From contig CAJNAR010000010.1 in NCBI GenBank assembly GCA_905220665.1, positions 1 through 64,000 of the forward strand: a stretch of DNA of 64,000 nucleotides, given 5' to 3'. The first letter of the stretch is position 1. Each line of letters starts with the position of its first letter. The notes under the pieces are model-generated. The model searched no databases, was not told the origin of the DNA, and saw nothing but the letters and a program-made list of their open reading frames with translations. Of this stretch, positions 1-9,897 are shown piece by piece. The translations under genes and the position numbers were made by a program. Origin of the DNA: Albugo candida (taxonomy: Eukaryota; Oomycota; Peronosporomycetes; Albuginales; Albuginaceae).

Positions 1-201
1 AAACTGAAATGAGTCCAGTTGGTTGTGATCGTGAAACTTGGTTTCTTGAACACAACAAATGGAGTGTTGTGATAGGATGTGGTCGATAAAAAGATGACCA
101 TTTTTATGAATTCCATTAACATTCACCGTGAGTGCTGAGATATTGTTCCACGTTGGAATAATCGAGGAGCCCTTAGCATTCACGCTGAAGTGGACCGGCA
201 A
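1..201 (-). CDS. LINE ORF2 N-terminus (endonuclease start), partial
   Basis: In the frame +1 to ORF1 the sequence is open from a TGA at 202-204 to the window edge and reads NAKGSSIIPTWNNIS, then LTVNVNGIHKNGHLFIDHIL, then SICCVQETKF. This is the usual start of the exonuclease-endonuclease-phosphatase fold of LINE ORF2, with the conserved Asn of the first strand and the QET motif that carries the catalytic Glu. It overlaps the end of ORF1 by 29 nt. No ATG occurs in this frame within the window, so translation must depend on frameshifting or reinitiation. The rest of the protein lies outside. Confidence 0.7.
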   Translation of the reverse strand, partial: MPVHFSVNAKGSSIIPTWNNISALTVNVNGIHKNGHLFIDHILSQHSICCVQETKFHDHNQLDSFQF

Positions 202-2680
202 TCAACCTCATTTCACCATCTTCTTTTGAGAGGTGAAGTGCTGCTTTCTCTTCAGGGAAAAAACTGAGATTGACTGAGAGCTCGCCGATATCGCCACAGA
301 GAAGTCCTTGCCATTTACCACCAAACCATTGCGACCAACACTTTATGCCCACGTCGGAGCGTAACAACAAGATAAGCACATTGATGGGGAGTAAACGACA
401 ATGGTGACCCGGAATCCAGATCACTGGTCTATCGGTGAGATAGTGGATCCAGTGATCGTTTGTGTAAAATGTCGGGGCAGTAGACATAAATAACAATTCC
501 AATAATGCGAGAGCTTTGGTCGCCCGAGTCAAACCGTGAACAGTGTCCGGCACTGACCTCCACCAAGGCATCACTTTCTCGAACAATACAGCTCTCTTGG
601 AGGGAACTTTTCCACCAACGTGGCGATTCCATCGCGTCGTAAATGTGACATCTTCGCCGAGATTGTGCGCTGCAAAAACGCGATTGATGAGAAGTAGATG
701 TGCTACTTCGTCCAACGCAGGATCATTCGACTCCATGCATGAAATAAGCACCCCATGCATGGTGATGGGATGATCTAATGCTGCCCGGATGATTTGGTCC
801 GGGTTAGTACAAAATTGTACCAGCCTACGCACATGTGGGATGCACGCATCGGCTTGGACCAGCTTGTCCGGTCGAAGCTGGTGGAGTGCATTTTTGGAAT
901 CCATTTCCATGAGCTCTCCGATTTCACCAATTCGAGTTGGTCGCTCTGCTTTTTCCACCGTTGTATGACGCTTCTTATAAAAGTGTGCCGCCTCTTTCGA
1001 AGTGGCTACCTCTTTTGGCATCCGTGCTTTCACGGGAATAATTTGAATGCGATTGCCATGCGCCGGATTGGCAACCGCTTGAACTTCTTCGACATCCACC
1101 TCCATGGTTGCGAGCACAGCAAAGTAATTGCTTGTCGCCAACGTTGGGAGCGCACGAGGTGGTGCATTGGAAACCATTTGGTCGAACGGCTCAGTTCGAT
1201 TACGCTTTCCTCGCGTCCATGCCAACTGCATGTATGTGTCACCATCCTTCTCCACCCGTGGATGGGAAGATGATTGACTTTTTAAATGTAGGATGGGGGG
1301 AGTGGTCTGTGATAAGTCTGGTGACCCTGGTGGTGAGATAGAGGGAGGACTGTTGAGCTCCAACGAAATTTGGTCGGAATTTTTGCGCTCCGGTCGCCTC
1401 GTCTCCAATTCCTGAATTTGAATTGGCTTCTCCACCTTTTTTGGGACCACCACGACTGCCGATGGCGCGGTTGTTTGTTTTTGTTTTTCTTGTTGCGATT
1501 TTGCTTGCTTTTGATTCTGAGGCTGAGTGTGAGTTGTGTTTGGTTGTTTTGTGTTTTTCTTTTTGTTTTCCTTTGGTTGTTGCCGTGTTCCCGTGTATAT
1601 TGCAGCACCCAAATCCAAGCAGTAAGGACCACGTTGACCAAAACGTGGTCGTTCCGTTGGAATAGGAGCATTCTTACCCCGTACTGGGTAGAGCTGTTTG
1701 TCGTAAGCGATTTGTTCAATCACTTTACCAACTCTAACCAGTTGTTGGGGACACGTTGAGCAGCCAAAGTAGACTCTCCAAGTCGACATTACCACCTCTT
1801 TGGTTGGAACCGTCTCGCGAAAGGTGTCATATACCACTTGACACCCGAGTTGGTGAAGAGCACGGAGAATGTTGTTCCGTTCTTCCTCCACGCCTACGCC
1901 GAAAACATCGAGGTAGTACTTTGTTTCAAGAGTATCAAACTCCCGAAAAAAGTACTTCTCCCCAAGGATAGTCACCGGCTGACACTCCAACTGTTGGCAG
2001 GCATCCGCTGTGGTGACCATCACTCTGATGTTTCCCCCAGGCATTTTGGACACCTGAGCGATTGACCGGCTCTCCAGTAGGCTTTCAAAAACCGGATTAC
2101 CGTGGTCTCGCATCAGGGATGTTAGTATTTTTCCATTTGGAGTACGGGTCAAGGACTGGCCCGTCTCCAAGACCATCGGGAAGGTTGCTTTCCGGATTTG
2201 GAAAGGTCTTGCTGCTTCCAATTTAGCAGACAGAACAGACCAATCCGGGTGCTCCCCATCAGCATATAGCTGCAGTATAGCCTCGATATCCGAGGCTTTC
2301 GGCTTCGCGAGCTCGACTCGAAATTTCGCCCGAGCTCTAGCCTGGTCCTTACGCAAGGACTCCTGCGACTTGATTATTTCTGCCAAAGTGGGACCTTTGG
2401 TGTCGTCCACACTTTCAGTTGCAGTTGCCTTTTGGTCACCCTGTGACGGGGCAACGACAGTACCGCTTGTACCACCGGTACCACATCCTACACCGGTAGT
2501 ACCGGTATTACCCTGTACCGTCAAACAGGGGGTGGGGGTACTTTCCACGTCATCACATAGGGGTGATGACTCATCAACAATCATGCAATCACTCAAGGCT
2601 GGGTGACTCATGAGGGTTGCCACGTCACTACAAGTGGACGCTAGCACCCTTGGTTGTGTCGATATGTCGACTTGAACCAT
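173..2680 (-). CDS. LINE ORF1 protein (gag-like, 835 aa)
   Basis: This is an uninterrupted 835-residue frame. The first 90 or so residues are low-complexity and rich in Gly and Thr. Residues of about 110-340 form a folded block resembling the RRM-like nucleic-acid-binding region of non-LTR ORF1 proteins (ILGEKYFFREFDTLETKYY, then a GVGVEEERNNI-like turn). A basic Lys/Gln/Asn-rich linker follows at about 355-420, then a C-terminal globular part with conserved WNRH, PWWRS and HWIHYLTD blocks. These same blocks recur in the broken copy at 15.7-18.1 kb, so the family is real and spans the whole length. No CCHC knuckle is visible. It should bind the element RNA in the retrotransposition particle. 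The function is inferred from layout, not from a recognised domain hit. Confidence 0.75.
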   Translation of the reverse strand: MVQVDISTQPRVLASTCSDVATLMSHPALSDCMIVDESSPLCDDVESTPTPCLTVQGNTGTTGVGCGTGGTSGTVVAPSQGDQKATATESVDDTKGPTLAEIIKSQESLRKDQARARAKFRVELAKPKASDIEAILQLYADGEHPDWSVLSAKLEAARPFQIRKATFPMVLETGQSLTRTPNGKILTSLMRDHGNPVFESLLESRSIAQVSKMPGGNIRVMVTTADACQQLECQPVTILGEKYFFREFDTLETKYYLDVFGVGVEEERNNILRALHQLGCQVVYDTFRETVPTKEVVMSTWRVYFGCSTCPQQLVRVGKVIEQIAYDKQLYPVRGKNAPIPTERPRFGQRGPYCLDLGAAIYTGTRQQPKENKKKNTKQPNTTHTQPQNQKQAKSQQEKQKQTTAPSAVVVVPKKVEKPIQIQELETRRPERKNSDQISLELNSPPSISPPGSPDLSQTTPPILHLKSQSSSHPRVEKDGDTYMQLAWTRGKRNRTEPFDQMVSNAPPRALPTLATSNYFAVLATMEVDVEEVQAVANPAHGNRIQIIPVKARMPKEVATSKEAAHFYKKRHTTVEKAERPTRIGEIGELMEMDSKNALHQLRPDKLVQADACIPHVRRLVQFCTNPDQIIRAALDHPITMHGVLISCMESNDPALDEVAHLLLINRVFAAHNLGEDVTFTTRWNRHVGGKVPSKRAVLFEKVMPWWRSVPDTVHGLTRATKALALLELLFMSTAPTFYTNDHWIHYLTDRPVIWIPGHHCRLLPINVLILLLRSDVGIKCWSQWFGGKWQGLLCGDIGELSVNLSFFPEEKAALHLSKEDGEMRLIAGPLQREC

Positions 2681-2771
2681 TGTTTTCGAGAGGAAGGAGA
2701 TGAAAAAGTTGTTTTTTCGAGTTGTTTTTACTAAATTGGCCGGTTACTTAGTAGCCGGCAAATTGAGAAGT

Positions 2772-2778
2772 GCCTCGG

Positions 2779-2833
<55 letters not shown>

Positions 2834-2844
2834 GGGTCGCGGCA
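2772..2844 (+). tRNA. tRNA-Phe (GAA), possibly a pseudogene or SINE head
   Basis: The 73-nt cloverleaf has a D stem GCTC/GAGC, an anticodon stem TCAGA/TCTGA with loop CTGAAGA (anticodon GAA at 2805-2807), a variable loop AGGTC and a T stem CCTGG/CCGGG. A and B boxes are intact. The acceptor stem has a T-C mismatch at 4-69 and a G-T pair at 7-66, which is unusual for a working tRNA. The first T4 run downstream is about 25 nt away. Confidence 0.75.
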
Positions 2845-3145
2845 AGCATACTTTACCCCGCAGTCGGTTGAGTTTTACCCTATCCTTCCGCGTTATTTTT
2901 ATCCGGCTTTATGCGCCCCCGATTATGTCTTTACTGTAGGTTGTTCGGTCTGGAACCGAGTCGTTGCTTATTCCAATAGTGGTGGTCGCAAATTAGGCAA
3001 CGATGGGGCTTGTTGGTGGAGGCAAAGATCTTCCTCGTCGATATCATCGTTGATTGGCTAGTTTGTGCATAATTAATATGCTTGCTCGATATGGTGGCTA
3101 TATTACACTCCGCGCCACAGAGATAGGGACACGTGTTTTTCTTAG

Positions 3146-3177
<32 letters not shown>
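3146..3177. repeat. Poly(A) tract, A32
   Basis: Thirty-two uninterrupted A residues, the longest homopolymer in the window. It is the kind of tail left by retroposition on the plus strand. Confidence 0.9.
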
Positions 3178-3179
<2 letters not shown>

Positions 3180-3419
3180 TGTGAGAAAAAGTGTAGGTTG
3201 ATTGCACTATACATACATTGGAATAAACTAAGCACGGCGGTTTGGAATCTTTACTCAAAGTCAGAATCTGATTTTTCAATCCATAGTTATGAGCAAAATA
3301 GTGAAAATAGGCCGCATCAAAAATGATAAGGAACACCTGTTATATTGCGCGTTCCTCGACTTTGAACACTGCATTTATGCTCTAAGAGTGATGCTAGTAG
3401 TTTGTTTTGAAATCCTTTA

Positions 3420-4387
3420 GTTCAATGACCTCCAGGCAGCGATCGCTCATCGATTTCAAAGCACATGTAGCCGTTCTTGACTGATTTCTGACCACGCTTC
3501 CCTGACTGCCGCTTCAAGCTCGCCAACCGAGTGATATTGGCGCCCGTTACCGTAAACAGAACGCGCAATGTCACCCCAGAAAATCTCTATCGGATTTAGG
3601 TCCGGCGAAAGAGACGGCCACTTCATCACATTGAGTTTGAGGTCCTTGAAAAAGGCACTGGTCGATTTAGATGCATGAATACTTGCGTTATCATGCTGAA
3701 ATTCGTAGCCTTCTTGACGTTCACGATCTGCGAAAGGTAATTGATGGTTAGATCACTTCTCCTGGTAGTCAAACGAGTTCGGACGACCATTCAATGTGGC
3801 CAAGGATGTCAACCCTTTTGCGGAGCAACCGCCCCAGACCATGATGCCACCCCCTCCACTTTGACGGCTATAAAATGTCCTTGCTTCAAGCCGGATATCG
3901 TGCCAATAATACTTGCAACCATCTGGTCTGTCCAGCGTGAACCGCTTCTCGTCTGAAAAGATGATCCGGTCCCAGTCAGTGCAATCCTTGAGCTTCTGTT
4001 TGGGTCATTCAAGTCGTGCCGTGTGGTGGCGCTTCGTTAGTTTTGGCGTGGGTCTCATTTCTTGTAGACAAGATGAGGCGCTCGCTGGAGCAAGCGCTGA
4101 ACGGTCCCCTTGCTCACCTGTGGGTTCACGGTGTTGGCGATGGAAGCAGCAGACAAATCACCGCTGATTGCGGCATTGATGATGCACCGCACATCACGCG
4201 GTCCGAGTTTCGGCTTCTTTCCAGGGCTCTTTCTCCTTCCATAGCCATCAGGATTTCTTAGGTAAGCATGGACGACGTTTGTGGAGCGCTCTAGGCTCGC
4301 AGCAATCGTCCGTGAAGTTTCTTTGTTTGACCTGAGGGCATCAAATTGACCTTTCTCGTACTCGGTCAGAGTAGGCTTTCGCCCCAT
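3420..4387 (-). pseudogene. Tc1-like transposase, decayed
   Basis: Read on the minus strand this is a Tc1/mariner-type transposase. It begins with ATG at 4387 and an intact helix-turn-helix part of about 110 residues (MGRKPTLTEYEKGQFDALRS, then TIAASLERS). The catalytic part follows in another frame: WDRIIFSDEKRF with the first Asp near 3965, QHDNASIHASK with the second Asp near 3690, and WPSLSPDLNPIEIFWG with the terminal Glu near 3575. All three acidic catalytic residues survive. At least one frameshift after about 4055 and an in-frame stop near 3750 break the gene. Terminal repeats were not found. Cut-and-paste transposition is the family's known role; this copy cannot encode it. Confidence 0.85.
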
Positions 4388-4943
4388 GGCTTCGCTTTAA
4401 AACCCCCCCCACTAAACTCGACTATGTGCACGCAGAAAACATTTAGAAGAATCCATCCATGTTGACTTCAGGCGAAGAAAGTGCATTGTCTACCTGTGTG
4501 GTCGAGTGGTGCTGGTGTACACTATCAATATGTCGCGCAGGTCTGTGTACCTTCCCGCCAAATTTCCCACTTCCACTTATCCGATCAACACAAACAAAAC
4601 GTCGAAATGATTGGCTCAACGTAGGAAAATGTTTTATTCAATCAGTAGTCAAAACAAAGGAAAATTCAGCACAATTCAGAAAATAAACGGTTGTACCTAT
4701 ATTTATGGCGAGCAGTGTAGGGAACCGTTAGTATACACCCCCCATGATTCATTGGCTGAACTCCATTAAAATTGACGTTAAACGGAGATCAATATTCACT
4801 CACTTGTAACAACTATTACCACTCAACTCACTACCACTCAATTCACTCGAAAGTGAAAAAAAAATGCAGATTCTCAGCTATCTAGATCATCATCTAGTCT
4901 CTTATACTAAGGTTGTTATCTTTTAATAATAAAAAAAGTAGGG
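4388..4943. other. Intergenic, non-coding
   Basis: No supportable gene. At 4713 there is a motif CAGTGTAGGGAACCG followed by ACACCCCCC. A similar AGGGAACCGGTAT sequence occurs twice near 63.1 kb, so it may be an end of some DNA transposon, but no partner repeat was seen here. Confidence 0.4.
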
Positions 4944-5004
4944 AGGTGCTATCCGGACCCCCCCTCTCGTCACATATGTTTTATATATTTTAATAAGCAC
5001 ACAC
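4944..5004 (+). repeat. Left inverted repeat
   Basis: It pairs with 5826-5887 and is about 80% identical over the core, read by eye. Confidence 0.6.
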
Positions 5005-5825
5005 CCCATGATCAAATATGAGTCAATACTTCGTGATGTTTTTGTTTGTTGATGTTTTGAGTTCGACATATCAATTTTGGTAAAGGGAGATGCGTTGACA
5101 GGAATTCCGATCGACGTATAATTTGAATAATATAATGCTTTGACTGCTGAATCTATCGGTGATTTACTGATTGGTTTGGAAGGGTGTGTAATGAATGAGA
5201 AAGATCATCATAAAAATAATAGTGACGGATAAATGCCCCATAGCCTGCACGTTGCACTCCTGATTCCCAACTGCTCATACCTATCTACTCATTTTCATCT
5301 TGAGTCTCCCAACTGGGCCGTAATTTCCGTTGGGAATTCTTGAGCAAGCGGGACATCGTCGGCGGGCACGCTATCAATTTCAATAACCTGAAAAAAAACG
5401 GTAAGAAGAAATCATACACGAATGATTATGGCTTACCTCTACGCCCTTTCTTGCACTTTTGCATTTTTTTCGCTATTGGTAGTTGTTATTGTAATGGGAT
5501 CCGTCTGGAAAAACGGCAGATGTCAGCTAAAAGTACCAAAGGATCTTGAGACAAAGCCGCATGCATGAATGCTGTTGACTTATAACATCGCGCACTATTT
5601 CAAACAGCACGGTCGTGCAATGACGTCATAGCGACGGACAGTCTCCCGTGATTGGACTATTCCAATGTCGCGTGGATCACAAATCGACCAATTCCAACAG
5701 GAAGACGTTAAGAAGGAGAAGAGGCCGTGGTCATGTAGCACATATGTGCTGTATAGGGAAAGGGTGTCCCGTTTAGGACGTGCAGCGCAATAAAATGTAA
5801 TCGATTTATTAACCTAAATAAGGAC

Positions 5826-5887
5826 GGGTGTTACTGAAATATATAAAACATATGTAAGGAGAGGGGGGGGTCTAGATGGCAGCTCCT
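5826..5887 (-). repeat. Right inverted repeat
   Basis: Reverse complement of 4944-5004 with a few substitutions and one short gap. Confidence 0.6.
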
Positions 5888-6427
5888 TGTATATATCCCA
5901 ACAACTTTTTTTTTAATTACAGCATGCCTAGTTAAATTATTACTCTTACAACTTTTTTTTTTGAAAAATACACAAATGATTTTACATTTCTCACTAATTA
6001 CATCCATACACACCCTAAATTGTTGCTCTTAGAACTTCAATCGAGGATTGTAACGATTTCCATTTGACACACATTTCTATTTCTATACGTACCTAAAAGA
6101 TTACAATATGCGTCCCCCACCAGTACACCAGGCCTAGAGCACATTTGCAGAGCTCTTCAAAGCTGTACACGAGGTTGCATTCATTGAAGGCTATGCGTTG
6201 GCTTTATATTAGCCCTACCAAAAATCTGCGATACTACATAAACTGCGACTTAGGAAGAACATTCGATACAAGGTAAGATCGGAGCACAAAATTCCAACTC
6301 TTCTGATACAAAGTAAAACAGGTCAAACCTAACTCAGGAGAATCGACAGCGCCAAAGTGCCACCAAGTTAATTGACTGTTCGTTTTTGCTCTATGCTACA
6401 ATATATAAACGTGATTTAAAATAGAGA
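5888..6427. other. Intergenic, nothing recognised
   Basis: AT-rich sequence with T runs; I see no gene or clear repeat. It lies just upstream of the MULE remnant and could include that element's 5' end. Confidence 0.3.
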
Positions 6428-8220
6428 TTGCCTGTGAAATATGGTCAGCATAACCATGAACAAATAAAAGAAATTGCTGGGCATCCAATAGTACAAACCC
6501 TTACTATTCAGGCAAAAACTGCAACTAAAAGGTGCCTTCATCATGAACCTAGGCCTAGCGAGGTGAGAAAAGCTCCTGAACTGCAAGATTCATTGAATAG
6601 ATCTAGCATGAGGGATATTTACAATGAAAGGGTAAAGTCATGAATCAGCCTCAGAAATGTGTGCTCTTAAAAGTTGTGAATTTGATTTAATTCAAATCCT
6701 TTCACTTTCTAGGTTAAGATGCGGAAACAGTCCCTCAATGGCAGAACACAAATTGCAGCACTACTTAAGGAACTCAAGGAAGACCATTACACCTCTTCAA
6801 CCAATGCAGCAATGACAACAATCTGACGCTCCTTTTTTTGCCAATCCAGTGTCTATCAAATTGACACGACGCTTTACTTTTTTTGTTCTTAGACTGCACA
6901 TAAAAGACAAAAAAGTATAAAATGCCCCTGTTCCATGCTACTGGGTTTACTTGCCTAAATTCAACATTCTCATCATCCTTTCCATTCCTGCCGAATGAGC
7001 ATCAAGAGGACTACATATGGGCGCTACACCATATCAAAAGTATCTATACTGGGGTATCCTCTCCGAAGGTCATAATCACAGATCGCGAGCTTGCGCTAGT
7101 GGAGGGCTGCCCATGAAGTTCTTTCATCAAGCAAGCATCTCCTTTGTCGTTGGCATATTGGAAAAATGTTTTCGCAAACGGTAAGGGCAAATTTGGTACC
7201 TCGAAAGAATTTGATGATTTTATGAGTGATTGGTCACACGTAAGTAATGTTTCTCATGGATTTTTCAGTATCTAATTAAACGAATCATTCTTACAGTTGC
7301 AGAACAGCAGAAATCCTGAACCACTTATCAGCTCGTGGGAAAATAGAAAAATCAAGTATGAATAAAAGCCAAATGTATTGTTGTGCTTGGAAGAGACATG
7401 GTTTGTGCAAAAGGAAAGATTTGTAACAGCATGGACAAAGTTTTAACCTCACTTCGGGAATATTAACCCATCGCGAGCTGAAGAAGTACATATCACAATC
7501 AAAAGATTGTTAAAGGTGTCAACAATGGATCTACGAGATGTAAGAGCCAAGTTAACGAATTTTCTACAGCAGCAAGAGAGGGAGTTTCGGACAGCAGTTG
7601 TAGCAACAGAAACTCGAGTTTACCATGATCTAAATGAGCAGGATATATAAACGTGTATTGCGTTACGTGTCTCCCTTCGCTCTGGGAAAACTAAAGATGA
7701 AAATAAGGAGGGCTTGGCTGGCAACAGGACAGGTACTTCCACGCACGCTTTCGGAGAAATTGATGGTCAACCCTGCTGCAGCTCATTTTTTTAAAGATCG
7801 ATAATGACTAAAATCTCTAACCATCCGACATCCACTTATAATGGCACCTTTCTCCAGAAATCGAATCAACAGTCTCAAAAGATTAAAAGACTGGTATTGA
7901 AGAATTTCGGAAAATTGTGAAGCAACTTGAGCCAAGTTACCAATTCTTGAACTCCAGTGAACAAAAGAGAATGGAGTCTCAGCTTATTCAGATGGTAACC
8001 CAGATATCAAGAGGACCAAATCCCCCTGTACTATAGTTAAGCAGCGAGGAAGACCAGCAGGATCAAAGAAGCCTTTTCGGTATGGAGCTTCTATAAAACA
8101 ATACCTGCCAGCATTTGAGCATCAGACACAGGGAAAATGCAGGTGCATCAATTGTGGAAAAATCGGTCACAGCAAGCTGTCTTGCAGAGTTCCGGTTACA
8201 AGCTTCGATTCAGGGCAAGC
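6428..8220 (+). pseudogene. Mutator-like (MULE) transposase, decayed
   Basis: The blocks appear in the right order on the plus strand. First comes an N-terminal DNA-binding tail ending KYGQHNHEQIKEIAGHP (6430-6500). Then RKQSLNGRTQIAALLKEL (about 6720). Then the MULE catalytic core with HQEDYIWALHHIKSIYTG and VIITDRELALVEGCP (6990-7110), and, after a frameshift, LLCRWHIGK (about 7140). The C-terminus has an AT-hook-like RGRPAGSKK (about 8050) and a CCHC zinc knuckle CINCGKIGHSKLSC (about 8135-8180). Several stops and frameshifts break it. An intron-like GTAAGT...TTACAG stretch lies near 7240-7300. It resembles the MULE at 58.9-60.7 kb, which shares the HNHE...GHP block. Confidence 0.8.
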
Positions 8221-8259
8221 TTTAGAAAAAAAATTAGATGATAACTTATGCATCTTTAC

Positions 8260-9546
8260 GACGCATTATAGCTCAACAAACTGGCAATGAATCGTATACT
8301 AATGATGAGTGTTTAGTTCAGTTAAAGGTATCTACATTACTAGAATTAGTCTGAGGCGTATATGACTTCTATTAGTTAAAAACAAATGTCATTTAAAAAG
8401 GTATTTGGGATATCAATACCCATTATTTATTGTTTCAATAAAGCTGTGGGAGTAATAATTCAAGTAAGCATGATGAAATTTTGAATGATAAATGAAATGT
8501 AATTAAAAAAAGAAGTTGTCGAGATATCAATACCCTTTTTTTAACCTAAAACATTGTTTGTTAAAATGATCATTGACAGCTCTCGAGACCACTTTCAAAA
8601 GATCACTGAGTTTTCCTTCTTTGCTTTGTAAATATTCATTTTGCGTTTCTCGACAATGTTTCAAGAATGTTAGAGGCTATAAAGCATCGACCATCCTTTT
8701 GACAATGCGGTGTAGATTCACGTATTCCTGCAATCCATCATAATCTAAGATTCTGTAAATCTTGTTTTTCAACCGCCAAAATTCTTGATCTTGCATCCGA
8801 TAGCGTGTTGTCCACTAGTATTTTACGCTCTTATTCATCCAATCCTCATTTCCGGCTCTCCTGCTGCCCTTGAGTAATTCATCAGTCTTGTTCGGTCACT
8901 TTCCATCGGGTCTTTTTTCTTTCAAACTTCTATATTTTCTCTTTCGTCCACGCATACGCGCAAGCTCATACCAGCATGACGAACGGCTTTTTCAAACATT
9001 TTTCGAACGCCAGCAATGAGTTTTGATAATCTTGGGATCGCTTCGCAGCATCCATTTTTCCTTAGATGTATCCCCTGTGACGCCTGCCATCTTGTAACCG
9101 TCCTTAAATTTCCGCAATCTTTCATTCTTTACTTCCCTAATAAATGGTACAGCTTGATCTAACCTGAGGAGCACTTGGGCTATTTTGGGTTCCTCAGAAT
9201 CGGACGTTATTCTCGCCGGAACCTTATAAATATCCTGGCTGGCATGCATGCCTTCAAATGATGAGTGCCCTTAGACGAATATTACTTATACGAAAGTTAG
9301 CTTTGTTCTTTATTCGTCTCAATTTGTTTTCCACAGATCTTTTTTAAAGCAATCCAGATGACAACTTCGCCTACCCCATGGAACATACCTTGCACCGATA
9401 TCAAGATAGATATCAGCCCAATTCCTAACCCGATACGCAAAAAACGTAAACGTTTCCCAGCTAGATTCGTAAATGGTGCCTAACCCATCAACACCCTATA
9501 CATTGTCTCGTGACATCGAATATCACCGAATTGGTGGAACGAATTA
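8260..9546. other. Gene-poor stretch with an unidentified minus-strand coding remnant
   Basis: Open minus-strand frames at 8922-9249 (up to 85 residues, Lys/Arg-rich) look protein-like but match no family I know. Two copies of GATATCAATACCC lie near 8409 and 8521. The rest shows nothing clear. Confidence 0.25.
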
Positions 9547-9800
9547 TGTTGAAGGAGGGTTTGTAGTAGCCAAGTTACGCTATCGCACGATGCATGTTGG
9601 TAACGGCACAGAATTACCGACGCGCCAGCCAGGCAATTTCTCATGTGCGACTATACAAGTAGTAATGCGCGGTATGAAAACTGTCAAGTTATAGTCGAAG
9701 AAAGCAGTAGGCTTAGAGTAGCAAGATAGTTTGCGAACCAAGGACCTAAATATGTTTGCAGTATTCAATTTGTTACCTGCTGAGCACTACGCATCTTTTA
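9547..9800 (+). repeat. 5' LTR of the copia element
   Basis: Starts TGTTGAAGGAGGG and aligns along its whole length with 14262-14515, including the shared block CGCACGATGCATGTTGGTAA. Confidence 0.85.
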
Positions 9801-9897
9801 ACCGGTTCTGAGCCTAACGACTGATTCTAACGGCGCGCCAAGCGCACCAACTCCAGTCAGCTTTGACTCCGGCCACGAAAAGGCCACGGCGTCTACA

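Larger units (their letters stand above)
1..2700 (-). mobile_element. Non-LTR retrotransposon (LINE), 5' half, cut by the window edge
   Basis: The minus strand carries a long ORF1 followed directly by the start of a second frame that reads like the N-terminus of an apurinic-type endonuclease (LTVNVNGI, then ICCVQETKF). That order, gag-like ORF1 then endonuclease, is the layout of a LINE. The reverse transcriptase would lie beyond the left edge. A decayed second copy of the same family is at 15.7-24.7 kb on the plus strand. ORF1 is uninterrupted, so this copy is much younger than the other one. The 5' limit, around 2690-2770, is not defined by any clear boundary. Confidence 0.8.
2772..3177 (+). 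repeat. SINE-like unit: tRNA-Phe head, body, A32 tail
   Basis: The tRNA-like sequence is followed by about 300 nt of non-coding body and ends in 32 consecutive A at 3146-3177. A tRNA head with an internal Pol III promoter, an unrelated body and a pure A tail is the structure of a tRNA-derived SINE. I could not find convincing target-site duplications, and no second copy is visible here, so a true tRNA gene next to a chance A tract remains possible. Confidence 0.4.
4944..5887. mobile_element. Inverted-repeat element (MITE-like), about 0.94 kb
   Basis: The ends at 4944-5004 and 5826-5887 are imperfect inverted repeats of about 60 nt. Both share the blocks ACCCCCCCTCTC and ACATATGTTTTATATATTT. 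The roughly 820 bp between them holds no recognisable coding sequence. This is the layout of a non-autonomous DNA transposon. Long inverted repeats would fit a Mutator-type parent, but no family can be assigned. Confidence 0.5.

Noticed and set aside
794..1759. Several plus-strand frames of 70-160 residues inside the LINE ORF1.
   Set aside because: Antisense to a long conserved frame that has a paralogue at 15.7 kb; no independent support.
9473..9694. A 73-residue plus-strand frame across the 5' LTR.
   Set aside because: It is LTR sequence; the same text recurs, broken, in the 3' LTR.
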